Assembly: GCF_000745345.1 (NCBI RefSeq)
Contig: NZ_JQNR01000005.1
Coordinates: 3,100,001-3,164,000, forward strand
DNA length: 64,000 nt
DNA from: Actinacidiphila yeochonensis CN732
GTDB lineage: Bacteria > Actinomycetota > Actinomycetes > Streptomycetales > Streptomycetaceae
Direction of reading: 5' to 3'
Below the pieces are notes generated by a model. It was not told the origin of the DNA and ran no database searches. It saw only the letters and a list, made by a program, of their open reading frames with translations. Both the position numbers and the translations under genes were made by a program. Of this stretch, positions 8,217-17,084 are shown one piece after another (within the stretch, counting starts at the first letter, position 1; each line of letters begins with the position of its first letter).

Positions 8217-9311
8217 ATGACCAGCACCATCCGAAGGCGTGCCGCGGGCGCGATCGTCCTGGCGGCGGCCGCGGCCACCGTCCTGGCGGGCTGCGGCAGC
8301 GGTGGCGGCTCCGGGTCCGCCTCGGGGAAGCCGTCCAAGACCGTCACCCTGGTCAGCCACGACTCCTTCGCCGCCTCCACGTCGGTGCTGGCGCAGTTCA
8401 CCAAGGAGACCGGCTACACCGTGAAGGTGCTGCGCGGCGGGGACGCGGGCGCCGCCGTCAACCAGGCCATCCTCACCAAGGACGACCCGCGCGGCGACGT
8501 CTTCTTCGGCGTCGACAACACGCTGCTGTCGCGGGCCCTGGACAACGGGCTGTTCGACTCCTACACGGCCAAGGGCCTCGACAAGGTGGCCGCCGACGTG
8601 CAGCTCGACGCGGCCAAGCACCGGGTGACCCCGATCGACTCCGGCGACGTGTGCGTCAACTACGACCGCGCCTACTTCACCTCCCACCACCTCGCGCCGC
8701 CGCAGACCTTCGCCGACCTGGTCAAGCCCCAGTACAAGAACCTCCTGGTGACCGAGAACGTCGCCACCTCCTCCCCGGGCCTGGCCTTCATGCTCGGCAG
8801 CATCGCCACCTACGGCGACCAGCACTGGCAGACGTACTGGAAGCAGCTCAAGGCCAACGGCGTGAAGGTCGTCGACAGCTGGGAGCAGGCGTACGACAGC
8901 GACTTCTCCGGCTCCTCGGCCGGCCGCAAGGCCGGTGGCGACCGGCCGCTGACCGTCTCCTACGCCTCCAGCCCGCCCGCCGAGGTGGTCGGCGTCAACC
9001 CGCCGCCCGCGCAGTCGCCGGTGGGCGTGTCGACCGGGACGTGCTTCCGCCAGATCGAGTTCGCCGGGCTGCTGCACGGTGCGAAGAACCCGGCCGGCGG
9101 CAAGGCGTTCATCGACTTCATGATCAGCCGGACCTTCCAGCAGGACATGCCGCTCCAGATGTACGTCGACCCGGTGGTCGAGGGCGCCAAGGAGCCGGCG
9201 GTGTTCACCCGCTACGGGGCGAAGATCGCGCACCCGACGACGCTGCCGCCCGCCACCATCGCGGACCGGCGTGACGACTGGGTGAAGACGTGGAACTCCC
9301 TCGTCCTCTAG
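8217..9311 (+). CDS. thiB: Thiamine ABC transporter substrate-binding lipoprotein
   Basis: 364 residues. The signal peptide carries three arginines, a hydrophobic stretch and the lipobox LAGC (Cys26), so it is anchored outside the membrane. The body is a type-2 periplasmic-binding fold of the ThiB/iron-binding family: VTLVSHDSFAAS, GDVFFGVDNTLLSRALD, VTENVATSSPGLAFML. It captures thiamine or its phosphates for the ThiP/ThiQ-type importer encoded next. Control by the TPP riboswitch 7 bases upstream makes the substrate assignment strong. Its 3' end overlaps the permease start by about 20 bases. Confidence 0.92.
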   Translation: MTSTIRRRAAGAIVLAAAAATVLAGCGSGGGSGSASGKPSKTVTLVSHDSFAASTSVLAQFTKETGYTVKVLRGGDAGAAVNQAILTKDDPRGDVFFGVDNTLLSRALDNGLFDSYTAKGLDKVAADVQLDAAKHRVTPIDSGDVCVNYDRAYFTSHHLAPPQTFADLVKPQYKNLLVTENVATSSPGLAFMLGSIATYGDQHWQTYWKQLKANGVKVVDSWEQAYDSDFSGSSAGRKAGGDRPLTVSYASSPPAEVVGVNPPPAQSPVGVSTGTCFRQIEFAGLLHGAKNPAGGKAFIDFMISRTFQQDMPLQMYVDPVVEGAKEPAVFTRYGAKIAHPTTLPPATIADRRDDWVKTWNSLVL

Positions 9312-11098
9312 GCGCCCACCGCGCTGAAGGCGCCGACCACCAGTCCGGCCCGGACGCCGCCCGCGCTGCCGCCGTGCGCGGCGCGCTGGTGCGGGCCGGA
9401 CTGGTGGTGGTGCCGCTGGCGTTCTTCGCGGTGTTCTTCGCCTACCCGGTGGCCGCCATCGTGGGGCGCGGGCTGCGGGCCGGCGGCCACTGGCAGCTGG
9501 GACGGATCGGCGGGGTGCTCGGCGATCCGTCCGTCCGGCACGTGCTGTGGTTCACCTGCTGGCAGGCGGCCGCGTCCACCGCGCTCACCCTGGCGGTGGC
9601 GCTGCCGGGGGCCTACGTCTTCGCCCGGCTGGACTTCCCCGGCAAGCGGGTGCTGCGGGCGGTGGTGACCGTCCCCTTCGTGCTGCCGACCGTGGTGGCC
9701 GGCTCCGCGTTCCTCGCGCTGCTGGGGCGCGGCGGCCTGACGGACAGCCTGTTCGGGCTGCGCCTGGACACCTCGGTGTGGGCGATCCTCATCGCCCACG
9801 TCTTCTTCAACTACGCGGTGGTGGTACGCACCGTCGGCGGACTGTGGGCGCAGCTCGACCCCCGTCAGGAGGAGGCCGCGCGGATGCTCGGCGCGGGCCG
9901 GTTCGCCGCGTTCCGCCGGGTGGTGCTGCCGGCGCTCGGACCGTCCGTCGCCGCGGCCGGTGTGATGGTCTTCCTGTTCACCTTCACCTCCTTCGGCGTC
10001 GTCCAGATCCTCGGCGGCCCCACCCGGGCCACCCTGGAGGTGGAGATCTACCGGCAGACCGCGGAGGTCTTCGACCTGTCGACCGCCGCCGTGCTCACCA
10101 TCCTCCAGTTCCTCGCCGTCGTCGCCATCCTCGCGGTGCACGCCTGGACGCTGCGGCGCCGCGAGTCGGCGCTGCGGCTGGTGGACGCCGCAGGCACCGG
10201 CCACCGGCCGCGCGGCGGCGAACGCGCCCTGCTCGCCGGTGTCCTCGCCGTGGTCGCGGTGCTGATCCTGCTGCCGCTCGGCGTGCTCGCGGCCCGCTCG
10301 TTCGACGGCCCGCACGGCTACGGCCTGGACTTCTACCGCTCCCTGGGCTCCGCCGGCGACGACAGCACCTTCCTGGTGCCGCCGGTCGAGGCGGTGTGGA
10401 ACTCGCTGCGGTACGCCGCCATCGCCGCGCTGATCGCGCTGCTGGTCGGCGGGCTCGCCGCCGCGGCACTGACCCGCCGGGCCGGCCGGCTGATGCGCGG
10501 CTTCGACGCGCTGCTGATGCTGCCGCTGGGCACCTCCGCGGTCACCGTCGGCTTCGGCTTCCTCATCAGCCTCGACAAGCCGCCGCTGGACCTGCGCGAC
10601 TCCTGGCTGCTGGTGCCACTGGCGCAGGCTCTGGTCGGGGTGCCGTTCGTGGTCAGGGTGATGCTGCCGGTGCTGCGCGCGGTCGACCAGCGGCTGCGCG
10701 AGGCCGCTTCCGTCCTCGGCGCCTCCCCGGCCCGGGTATGGCGTGAGATCGACCTGCCGATGGCCGCCCGGGCCGCCGGTATCGCCGCCGGCTTCGCCTT
10801 CGCCGTCTCCCTGGGCGAGTTCGGCGCGACCGTCTTCATCGCCCGCCCCGACAGCCCCACCCTGCCGGTCGCGGTGGCCCGGCTGCTCGGCCGGGCGGGC
10901 GAGATGAACTACGGCCAGGCCATGGCGCTGAGCACCGTCCTGATGGTGGTCTGCGCCGCGTGCCTGCTCATCCTGGAGGTCCCGCTGTCGTCATCGGCCG
11001 CCACCCGCACCCCCGCCGTCCCGGGGACCTCCCCCGGCGGCTCCGGCGCCGCCCCGGCGTCCCCGGCCGCCCCCGCCCGCGAGAAGGCACTGCGATGA
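9290..11098 (+). CDS. thiP: Thiamine ABC transporter permease (fused two-domain)
   Basis: 602 residues with two binding-protein-dependent permease domains in tandem, about twelve hydrophobic segments in all. The cytoplasmic EAA loops are visible as EEAARMLGAGRFAAFRRVVL (~residues 200-220) and REAASVLGASPARVWREIDL (~470-490). This fused architecture is that of ThiP, which forms the channel with the ATPase. The GTG at 9290 overlaps the thiB end; a GTG near 9374 is an alternative giving a shorter N-terminus. The stop overlaps the ATPase start (ATGA), indicating translational coupling. Confidence 0.9.
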   Translation: MELPRPLGAHRAEGADHQSGPDAARAAAVRGALVRAGLVVVPLAFFAVFFAYPVAAIVGRGLRAGGHWQLGRIGGVLGDPSVRHVLWFTCWQAAASTALTLAVALPGAYVFARLDFPGKRVLRAVVTVPFVLPTVVAGSAFLALLGRGGLTDSLFGLRLDTSVWAILIAHVFFNYAVVVRTVGGLWAQLDPRQEEAARMLGAGRFAAFRRVVLPALGPSVAAAGVMVFLFTFTSFGVVQILGGPTRATLEVEIYRQTAEVFDLSTAAVLTILQFLAVVAILAVHAWTLRRRESALRLVDAAGTGHRPRGGERALLAGVLAVVAVLILLPLGVLAARSFDGPHGYGLDFYRSLGSAGDDSTFLVPPVEAVWNSLRYAAIAALIALLVGGLAAAALTRRAGRLMRGFDALLMLPLGTSAVTVGFGFLISLDKPPLDLRDSWLLVPLAQALVGVPFVVRVMLPVLRAVDQRLREAASVLGASPARVWREIDLPMAARAAGIAAGFAFAVSLGEFGATVFIARPDSPTLPVAVARLLGRAGEMNYGQAMALSTVLMVVCAACLLILEVPLSSSAATRTPAVPGTSPGGSGAAPASPAAPAREKALR

Positions 11099-12159
11099 GC
11101 GACACCCTGCTCCACCTCGACGGCGCCACCGTCCGCTTCGGCGAGCGCGCCGCCCTCGACGGGGTCACCCTCGACGTGGCCGCCCACGAGACGGTGTGCG
11201 TGCTCGGTCCCAGCGGCAGCGGCAAGTCCACGCTGCTGCGCGCCGTCGCCGGACTCCAGCCGCTCGACGGCGGCCGGGTGCTCCTCGACGGCGCCGACCA
11301 GGCGGGCGTGCCCCCGCACCGGCGCGGGGTCGGCCTGATGTTCCAGGACCACCAGCTCTTCCCGCAGCGGGACGTCGGCGGCAACGTCGGCTTCGGGCCG
11401 CGCATGCACCGGGTGCCCCGGGAGCGGCGGGAGACGCGCACCGAGGAACTGCTGACGCTGGTCGGGCTGCCCGGCGCGGCGCGGCGGGCGGTCGCCACGC
11501 TCTCCGGCGGCGAGCAGCAGCGGGTCGCGCTGGCCCGGGCGCTGGCCCCCGAGCCGCGGCTGCTGATGCTTGACGAACCGCTCGGCCAGCTCGACCGGTC
11601 GCTGCGCGAGCGGCTGGTGGAGGAACTGCGGCGGCTGTTCGGACAGCTGGGCACCACCGTGCTGGCCGTCACCCACGACCAGGGCGAGGCGTTCGCGCTC
11701 GCCGACCGGGTGGTGGTGATGCGCGACGGCAGGATCGAGCAGGTCGGCACGCCGATGGAGGTCTGGCGACGGCCCGCCACGGAGTTCACCGCCCGCTTCC
11801 TCGGCTTCGACAACATCACCGACGCCACCGTCCGCTCCGGAACCGCCGACACCGCCTGGGGAGCCCTGCCGGTGCCCGCGGCCACGCCCGACGGGCCGTG
11901 CCGGGTCCTCGTACCGCCGGGCGCCGTCCTGCTCGCCGGCAGCCCGGCCGCCAAGGCGCTCGGTCCCGCCGCGGGGGCCCCGCTGGCCTGCGAGGTGTCC
12001 GGACGCACCTTCCGCGGCGGCCGGGTGGGCCTGCGGCTGCGGCCGGACCGGGGGCCGCGGCTGGACGCCGAGTGCGCGCTTCGGGACGCCCCCGAGGTCG
12101 GGGACCGCGCAGAGGTCGTGCTCGACCCCGCGGACCTGGTGGTCCTGCCCGCCGGGTGA
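11095..12159 (+). CDS. thiQ: Thiamine ABC transporter ATP-binding protein
   Basis: 354 residues. Walker A is GPSGSGKST (~38-46), the Q-loop is in MFQDHQLFPQ, the signature is LSGGEQQRV, Walker B is LLMLDEPLGQLD, and the H-loop is VTHDQGEA. A ~110-residue C-terminal regulatory (TOBE-like) extension follows, longer than enterobacterial ThiQ and more like Fbp/Pot-type importers. ATGA overlap with the permease shows one operon: binding protein, permease, ATPase under one TPP riboswitch. The fragment between this gene and 12299 holds nothing recognisable. Confidence 0.9.
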   Translation: MSDTLLHLDGATVRFGERAALDGVTLDVAAHETVCVLGPSGSGKSTLLRAVAGLQPLDGGRVLLDGADQAGVPPHRRGVGLMFQDHQLFPQRDVGGNVGFGPRMHRVPRERRETRTEELLTLVGLPGAARRAVATLSGGEQQRVALARALAPEPRLLMLDEPLGQLDRSLRERLVEELRRLFGQLGTTVLAVTHDQGEAFALADRVVVMRDGRIEQVGTPMEVWRRPATEFTARFLGFDNITDATVRSGTADTAWGALPVPAATPDGPCRVLVPPGAVLLAGSPAAKALGPAAGAPLACEVSGRTFRGGRVGLRLRPDRGPRLDAECALRDAPEVGDRAEVVLDPADLVVLPAG

Positions 12160-12298
12160 CACCGCGTGAGGCCGGGCGGGGCGACACCGGCCGGTCCGGG
12201 CCCCGGCGGCGACGCGGGCGCACGGCCGGACAGGTCCCGTGACCGGCGGCGCCGGGCCCTGGCGGCGCGGCGTCGGGCCACCGTCAGGGCCCGGCGTC

Positions 12299-13441
12299 CT
12301 ACGCGGTGTTCGAGAGGGATGCCACCACGAGGGCCGGCAGCAGGAACGCGGCCACCAGCGCCGCCACCCGCACCGCCGCCATGGCCCGCAGCGTCGCGGC
12401 CGGAGCCGCCTGCCCGCGCAGCGCCTCGACAGCCGGACGGCGGGCGGCCCGGGACTCGGCGGCCGCCGAAGCCGCCGTACCGAGCACGCACACCATGACC
12501 AGCACCGCCCCGAAGGCCGTCACCGGTCCCAGCGGGTGCTTCGCGTCCTGCCGCAGCCCGTAGGCCGACACGGCCGCGGCGGCCGTCGCCGACAGCATCC
12601 CGACCACCGGCCCCAGCCGCCTGGCCTCACCCTGCAGGGCCCGCCCCGACAGCAGGCGCACCACGCCCGGGCGGAATCCGGCGAGCAGCCGTCCGCAGCC
12701 GTCGAGCAGCCCCGGACCGACCAGCACCAGACCGACCGTCACCAGCACCCAGCCGGCGGCCGCTGCGGGCGCGATCCGGCCGAGCCCGCTGGGCAGCGGC
12801 ATCCCGTGCCCGTGCCGGGCGCCCGACTCCACCGCCAGCCCCACCGCGACCAGCGCCACGCCCCACGGCAGCCCGGCGGGCGCGCGCCGCACCTCCTCGT
12901 CCGCCCCTCGCCGCCCGAGCCGCAGCCGGGTCGAGCAGGCCGCGCCCGCCGCCAGCGGCACGACGGCGAGCAGCGTCACCACGCCGGCCGGCGGCAGCGA
13001 CTGCCCGGCCGCCAGCACCCCGGGGCCGACCCCCCGATAGGGCTCGCCGCCCAGGGCGCCGCGCAGCAGCATGAACACCAGCAGGGCCAGCCCGCTGCCG
13101 ACCGCGCACACCAGGATCGCCGTCGCTGCCGCGATCAGGGCGAGCCCGCCGCGGCCGAGGCCCGCCGCGGCCAGGCCGGAACGCGGCCAGCCGGCCGGCT
13201 GGGCCCGTCCGACGGCCGCCGCGAACTGGGCCGTCGCCACCACCGGCACGGCGCACCAGGCCAGCCGCACGAGCAGGTGCGGTGTGCCGCCGGACGGGTG
13301 GGACAGCGCCCAGCCGAGGGCGCCGAGCAGCAGCAGACCGGTACCGCAGGAGGTCAGCACGACCAGTGCCCATCGAGCCAGGGTCACCGCCCGGGCGCCC
13401 CGCAGCAGCCGTACGCTCAGCACGTCGGCACCGCCTCGCAC
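12299..13441 (-). CDS. Multi-spanning membrane protein, probable ABC transporter permease
   Basis: 380 residues with about ten hydrophobic segments (for example ALVVLTSCGTGLLLLGALGW and AGWVLVTVGLVLVGPGLL) and short Arg-rich loops. No catalytic motif was found. It follows an ABC ATPase gene on the same strand, so it is likely its FtsX/MacB-like membrane partner. The true N-terminus is uncertain. The short coupled frame at 13417-13629 starts at the ATPase stop codon and could be the real beginning of this protein if one base is missing near 13445. The substrate is unknown. Confidence 0.7.
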   Translation of the reverse strand: MRGGADVLSVRLLRGARAVTLARWALVVLTSCGTGLLLLGALGWALSHPSGGTPHLLVRLAWCAVPVVATAQFAAAVGRAQPAGWPRSGLAAAGLGRGGLALIAAATAILVCAVGSGLALLVFMLLRGALGGEPYRGVGPGVLAAGQSLPPAGVVTLLAVVPLAAGAACSTRLRLGRRGADEEVRRAPAGLPWGVALVAVGLAVESGARHGHGMPLPSGLGRIAPAAAAGWVLVTVGLVLVGPGLLDGCGRLLAGFRPGVVRLLSGRALQGEARRLGPVVGMLSATAAAAVSAYGLRQDAKHPLGPVTAFGAVLVMVCVLGTAASAAAESRAARRPAVEALRGQAAPAATLRAMAAVRVAALVAAFLLPALVVASLSNTA

Positions 13442-13629
13442 CCGCGCCCGGCCACCGGGACGACCGTCCGTCCGCCGGCAGGCGCGGCGGCCTGCGGGGC
13501 CCGACCGGTCCGACCGCCTCGACCGCCGGCCGTCACGGCACCTCGCACGGCCGCGGTGCCTGTGCTGGCCGTGCCGCCTGTACTCCCGGCGCCGTGCCAG
13601 GTGTCGGGAGCGCTCCGCACGCCGTTCAT
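13417..13629 (-). CDS. Small coupled ORF or true N-terminus of the membrane protein
   Basis: 70 codons, Ala/Gly/Thr-rich and without a recognised domain. Its ATG overlaps the stop of the preceding ABC ATPase (ATGA), a typical coupling arrangement, and its end overlaps the start region of the next gene in another frame. A single inserted base near 13440-13460 would fuse it to the membrane protein, matching the direction of the other frame breaks in this window. It is either a tiny linker ORF or the mis-framed N-terminus. Confidence 0.35.
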   Translation of the reverse strand: MNGVRSAPDTWHGAGSTGGTASTGTAAVRGAVTAGGRGGRTGRAPQAAAPAGGRTVVPVAGRGCEAVPTC

Positions 13630-14351
13630 ACGCCCGCCGGGGAGGAGTCGGCCCGGTCGCGGTGGGCGGGAACCGGGGCGCCGGGACGGCCGTCGAGCAG
13701 GGTCACCGTACGGTCGGCGTGCCGGGCGAGGTCCTGGTCGCTGCCGGCCAGCACCACGGTGATGCCGTGGGTGCGGGCCGCGCTGGTCAGGGTGCGCAGC
13801 ACCTGGGCGCGGTCGCCGCGGTGCAGCGGCGCCGTCGGCTCGTCGGCGAAGACCACGGACGGTTCCGCGGTCAGCGCCCGCGCCACCGCCACCCGCTGGA
13901 GCGCCGTCCTGGAGAGCGAGGTCACCCGCATCCTGGCCGCGTCCCCGATGTCCAGGCGGTCCAGCCACTCCTGGGCGGCGGCCCGCGCCGCCCGGCCCCG
14001 CACGCCGCGCAGCAGCAGCGGCAGGGCGGCGTTCTCCCAGACGTTCAGCTCCGGCAGCAGCTGCGGGTCGGCGCCGACCCAGCCGAACCGGTCGCGGCGC
14101 AGCCGCTCGCGCGCCGCCTCCGGCAGGGTGTGCACGGGCGCGCCGTCGAACCACACCTCGCCCTCGTCCGGCACGATCTGCCCGGACAGGCACCGCAGCA
14201 GCGTGGTCTTGCCCGAGCCGCGCGGCCCGGCCACCGCCAGGATCTCGCCGGCGCGCACGCTCACCGACACCCCGAGCAGCGCGGGTGAGCCCCGGTAGGA
14301 GTGGCGCAGGGCGCGGGCCCAGAGCACGTCGTTGTCGGGCGGGGTCGCCAT
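13626..14351 (-). CDS. ABC transporter ATP-binding protein (LolD/MacB-like)
   Basis: 241 residues. Walker A is GPRGSGKTT (~40-48), Walker B is VVFADEPTAPL, and the Q-loop region is WVGADPQLLPELNVWENAAL. The ABC signature is eroded to LSRTALQRVAVARAL instead of LSGGQ-x-QR, with Gly replaced. The end of the protein has no clear His switch (VLAGSDQDLA where VTHD is expected). ATP hydrolysis may be weak or the protein regulatory. It is transcribed toward its putative membrane partner; substrate unknown. Confidence 0.75.
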   Translation of the reverse strand: MATPPDNDVLWARALRHSYRGSPALLGVSVSVRAGEILAVAGPRGSGKTTLLRCLSGQIVPDEGEVWFDGAPVHTLPEAARERLRRDRFGWVGADPQLLPELNVWENAALPLLLRGVRGRAARAAAQEWLDRLDIGDAARMRVTSLSRTALQRVAVARALTAEPSVVFADEPTAPLHRGDRAQVLRTLTSAARTHGITVVLAGSDQDLARHADRTVTLLDGRPGAPVPAHRDRADSSPAGV

Positions 14352-14799
14352 GCCGTACCTCCGCGGTCGCGAGTCGTTGCCCTTCGCACCGTAGGCACGG
14401 CCCGGCCGACCGCGCGCGCAGGCACGGCGTCAGAGCCCCCGGGAGCGTCCCAACGGGTGACGCCCGCCCGGCCCCGCGGCCATCGGACGCGCCGCCGCGC
14501 CGCGCCTCACCGTGCTGCCGCCCGCGCCCGCCCGAGCCCGCCCGACGCTGTTCAGGGGCGGGGCCGGCGGCCCTCGGCGGCGGTACGGGCGGCGCCCGCG
14601 GCCACGCGCGGTCGCGGAGGTGACCGCGCAGGAGGATCACCGGAAGGAAGCCCATAGGGCGACGAAATCTGTGGCGTACGGCCCGATATGGAACCAGATC
14701 ATCGGTCCAGACGGCGATACACCTGTCCGGATGAGGCCGTCCTGACGCTAAGCTGGGCGGCGTCTCTCACTCCAAGGACGTAGATCAGGGAGCAGCGCC
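14352..14799. other. Divergent spacer between ABC ATPase and aldehyde dehydrogenase
   Basis: 448 bases. The distal part (14660-14745) is clearly lower in GC than its surroundings. It ends in TAAGCT at 14749-14754, a candidate -10 box for the dehydrogenase. The dehydrogenase SD AGGGAG is at 14787-14792. No gene was recognised; the open frame through 14512-14745 has no family features. Confidence 0.4.
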
Positions 14800-16236
14800 G
14801 TGACCGAACTCCGTACCCTGCACAACTACATCGACGGAGCATTCCGCGACGCCGCCGACGGACGTACCACCGAGGTGGTCAGCCCCGTCACCGGCCGGGC
14901 CTACGCCGTTGCCCCGCTGTCCGGGCAGGCCGACGTCGACGCCGCGATGGAGGCCGCGCGGGCCGCCTTCCCCGGCTGGCGCGACACCATCCCCGCCGAC
15001 CGGCAGAAGGCGCTGCTGAGGATCGCCGACGCCATCGAGGCGCGGGCCGACGAGCTGGTCGCGGCGGAGAGCGAGAACACCGGCAAGCCGATCGCGCTGA
15101 CCGCCAGCGAGGAGATCCCTCCGATGGTCGACCAGATCCGCTTCTTCGCCGGCGCCGCCCGGATGCTGGAGGGCCGCTCGGCCGGCGAGTACATGGCCGG
15201 CATGACCTCCATCGTGCGGCGCGAGCCGATCGGCGTCTGCGCCCAGGTGGCCCCCTGGAACTACCCGATGATGATGGCGGTGTGGAAGTTCGCCCCGGCG
15301 CTGGCGGCGGGCAACACCGTGGTGCTCAAGCCGTCCGACACCACCCCGGCCTCCACCGTGCTGCTGGCGGAGATCATCGGCGGGATCGTGCCCAAGGGCG
15401 TCTTCAACGTCGTCTGCGGCGACCGCGACACCGGCCGGATGATGGTCGAGCACCCGGTGCCGGCGATGGCCTCGATCACCGGCTCGGTGCGGGCCGGCAT
15501 GGAGGTGGCCGGGTCCGCCGCGAAGGACGTCAAGCGGGTCCACCTGGAGCTGGGCGGCAAGGCGCCGGTGGTGGTCTTCGAGGACGTCGACATCCCCAAG
15601 GCCGTCGAGGACATCGCGGTCGCGGGCTACTTCAACGCCGGCCAGGACTGCACCGCCGCCACCCGCGTCCTCGTCCACGAGTCGATCCACGACGAGTTCA
15701 CCGCCGCCCTCACCAAGGCCGCCGCCGAGACCCGCACCGGCCTGCCGGACGACGAGGACGTGCTCTACGGGCCGCTGAACAACGCCGCCCAGCTCGCGCA
15801 GGTCAGCGGCTTCATCGAGCGGCTGCCGGCACACGCGAAGGTGGAGACCGGCGGCCACCGGGTGGGCGAGGAGGGCTTCTTCTACGCGCCCACCGTCGTG
15901 TCAGGGCTGCGGCAGGACGACGAGATCGTGCAGCGCGAGGTGTTCGGCCCCGTCATCACCGTCCAGCCCTTCCGCGACGAGGACCAGGCCGTCGAGTGGG
16001 CCAACGACGTCCAGTACGCGCTGGCGTCCTCCGTCTGGACCAGGGACCACGGCCGGGCGATGCGGATGGCGAAGAGGCTCGACTTCGGCTGCGTGTGGAT
16101 CAACACCCACATCCCGCTGGTCGCCGAGATGCCGCACGGCGGCTTCAAGCACTCCGGCTACGGCAAGGACCTGAGCGCGTACGGGTTCGAGGACTACACC
16201 CGCGTCAAGCACGTGATGACCTCGCTGGACGCCTGA
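14800..16236 (+). CDS. Gamma-aminobutyraldehyde dehydrogenase family protein
   Basis: 478 residues, a full-length NAD(P)-dependent aldehyde dehydrogenase. The Rossmann segment contains APWNYPMMMAVWK and KPSDTTPAST. The general-base Glu is in HLELGGKAPVVVF (~249) and the catalytic Cys in FNAGQDCTAATR (~283). The N-terminus LHNYIDGAFRDA and overall pattern fit the aminobutyraldehyde/betaine aldehyde group that oxidises putrescine-derived aldehydes to GABA. This pairs logically with the gabT region 10 kb away. GTG at 14800 is set by AGGGAG seven bases upstream. The exact substrate is an inference. Confidence 0.85.
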   Translation: MTELRTLHNYIDGAFRDAADGRTTEVVSPVTGRAYAVAPLSGQADVDAAMEAARAAFPGWRDTIPADRQKALLRIADAIEARADELVAAESENTGKPIALTASEEIPPMVDQIRFFAGAARMLEGRSAGEYMAGMTSIVRREPIGVCAQVAPWNYPMMMAVWKFAPALAAGNTVVLKPSDTTPASTVLLAEIIGGIVPKGVFNVVCGDRDTGRMMVEHPVPAMASITGSVRAGMEVAGSAAKDVKRVHLELGGKAPVVVFEDVDIPKAVEDIAVAGYFNAGQDCTAATRVLVHESIHDEFTAALTKAAAETRTGLPDDEDVLYGPLNNAAQLAQVSGFIERLPAHAKVETGGHRVGEEGFFYAPTVVSGLRQDDEIVQREVFGPVITVQPFRDEDQAVEWANDVQYALASSVWTRDHGRAMRMAKRLDFGCVWINTHIPLVAEMPHGGFKHSGYGKDLSAYGFEDYTRVKHVMTSLDA

Positions 16237-16263
16237 GCCCGGGGCCCGCCGGTCCGGAACCTC

Positions 16264-16308
16264 CCCCGTCCGCCCGCCGGTCCGGAGACTTCCGGCCGGC
16301 GGACGGGG
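16264..16308. terminator. Bidirectional terminator between convergent genes
   Basis: CCCCGTCCGCC (16264 on) pairs with the GGCGGACGGGG end at 16308 around an inner CCGGA-GACT-TCCGG hairpin. It lies between the convergent dehydrogenase and GDPD genes and can serve both strands. Confidence 0.6.
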
Positions 16309-16354
16309 CCCCGTGGACCGGACGGCCCGGGACGGGACAGGCCGGGGCGGAAGG

Positions 16355-17080
16355 TCAGGACACGCCGGAAGGGCGGGGTACCCCGCGGCGCCGGAGCACG
16401 CGCCGCAGCGCGTCCAGGCGGTTGGTGGTGATCGCGTCGACCCCCGCGTCGACCAGGCGGCCCATCGAGCGCTCCCAGTCGGCCGTCCAGGCCGCCGCGA
16501 GCAGGCCCCGCTCGTGCGCCCACGCCACGGTCTCCGGCCCGGCCAGCGGGAAGCGCAGGTTCAGCCACCGCGGCGCCAGCGCGTCGAGCAGCTCCTGCGC
16601 CGGGAGCGCGGAGGTCTTCCAGGTCATGGCGATCTCCGCGGCCGAGTCCAGGGCCCGCACCTCGCGCATGGCCGCCAGGCCGCCGCACCAGTACACGCGC
16701 CGCCCCGCGCCGGCCCGGACCACCGCGTCCAGGGCCGGCCCGGCCTGGTCCGGGTCGGTCAGGTCCAGCAGCAGCCGGGCCTGCCCGGGGGTGTCCAGCA
16801 GCGCCGCCAGCGCGTCCGCGAGCGGTGGGACGCCGCCCCCGGTCCGCTCGGCGACCTCCGCGGCGGACAGCGCGGCCACCTCCTTCGGCACCTCCCACAG
16901 CCGTTCCAGGGTCGGGTCGTGCAGCAGCACCGGCAGCCCGTCGCGGGTCACCTGCACATCGACCTCGACGGTGTCGGCGCCGCCGCGCAGCGCCGCTGCC
17001 ACCGACGGCAGGGTGTTCTCCCGGAACCGGTGGGGGTCGCCCCGATGGGCCACCGCCGCGACCGGTCGCGCCGCCGCCAC
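16355..17080 (-). CDS. Glycerophosphodiester phosphodiesterase family protein
   Basis: 241 residues, TIM-barrel GDPD fold. Catalytic and metal residues are visible: AHRGDPHRFRENTLPS (His, Arg and Glu), EVDVQVTRDG, and the second His in VLLHDPTLERL. The C-terminal barrel strands include AAAWTADWE and GVDAITTNR. It hydrolyses glycerophosphodiesters from turned-over phospholipids to glycerol-3-phosphate and an alcohol. No signal peptide, so it is cytoplasmic. It starts four bases after the deaminase gene and is in one operon with it. Confidence 0.88.
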   Translation of the reverse strand: MAAARPVAAVAHRGDPHRFRENTLPSVAAALRGGADTVEVDVQVTRDGLPVLLHDPTLERLWEVPKEVAALSAAEVAERTGGGVPPLADALAALLDTPGQARLLLDLTDPDQAGPALDAVVRAGAGRRVYWCGGLAAMREVRALDSAAEIAMTWKTSALPAQELLDALAPRWLNLRFPLAGPETVAWAHERGLLAAAWTADWERSMGRLVDAGVDAITTNRLDALRRVLRRRGVPRPSGVS

Positions 17081-17084
17081 CGGG

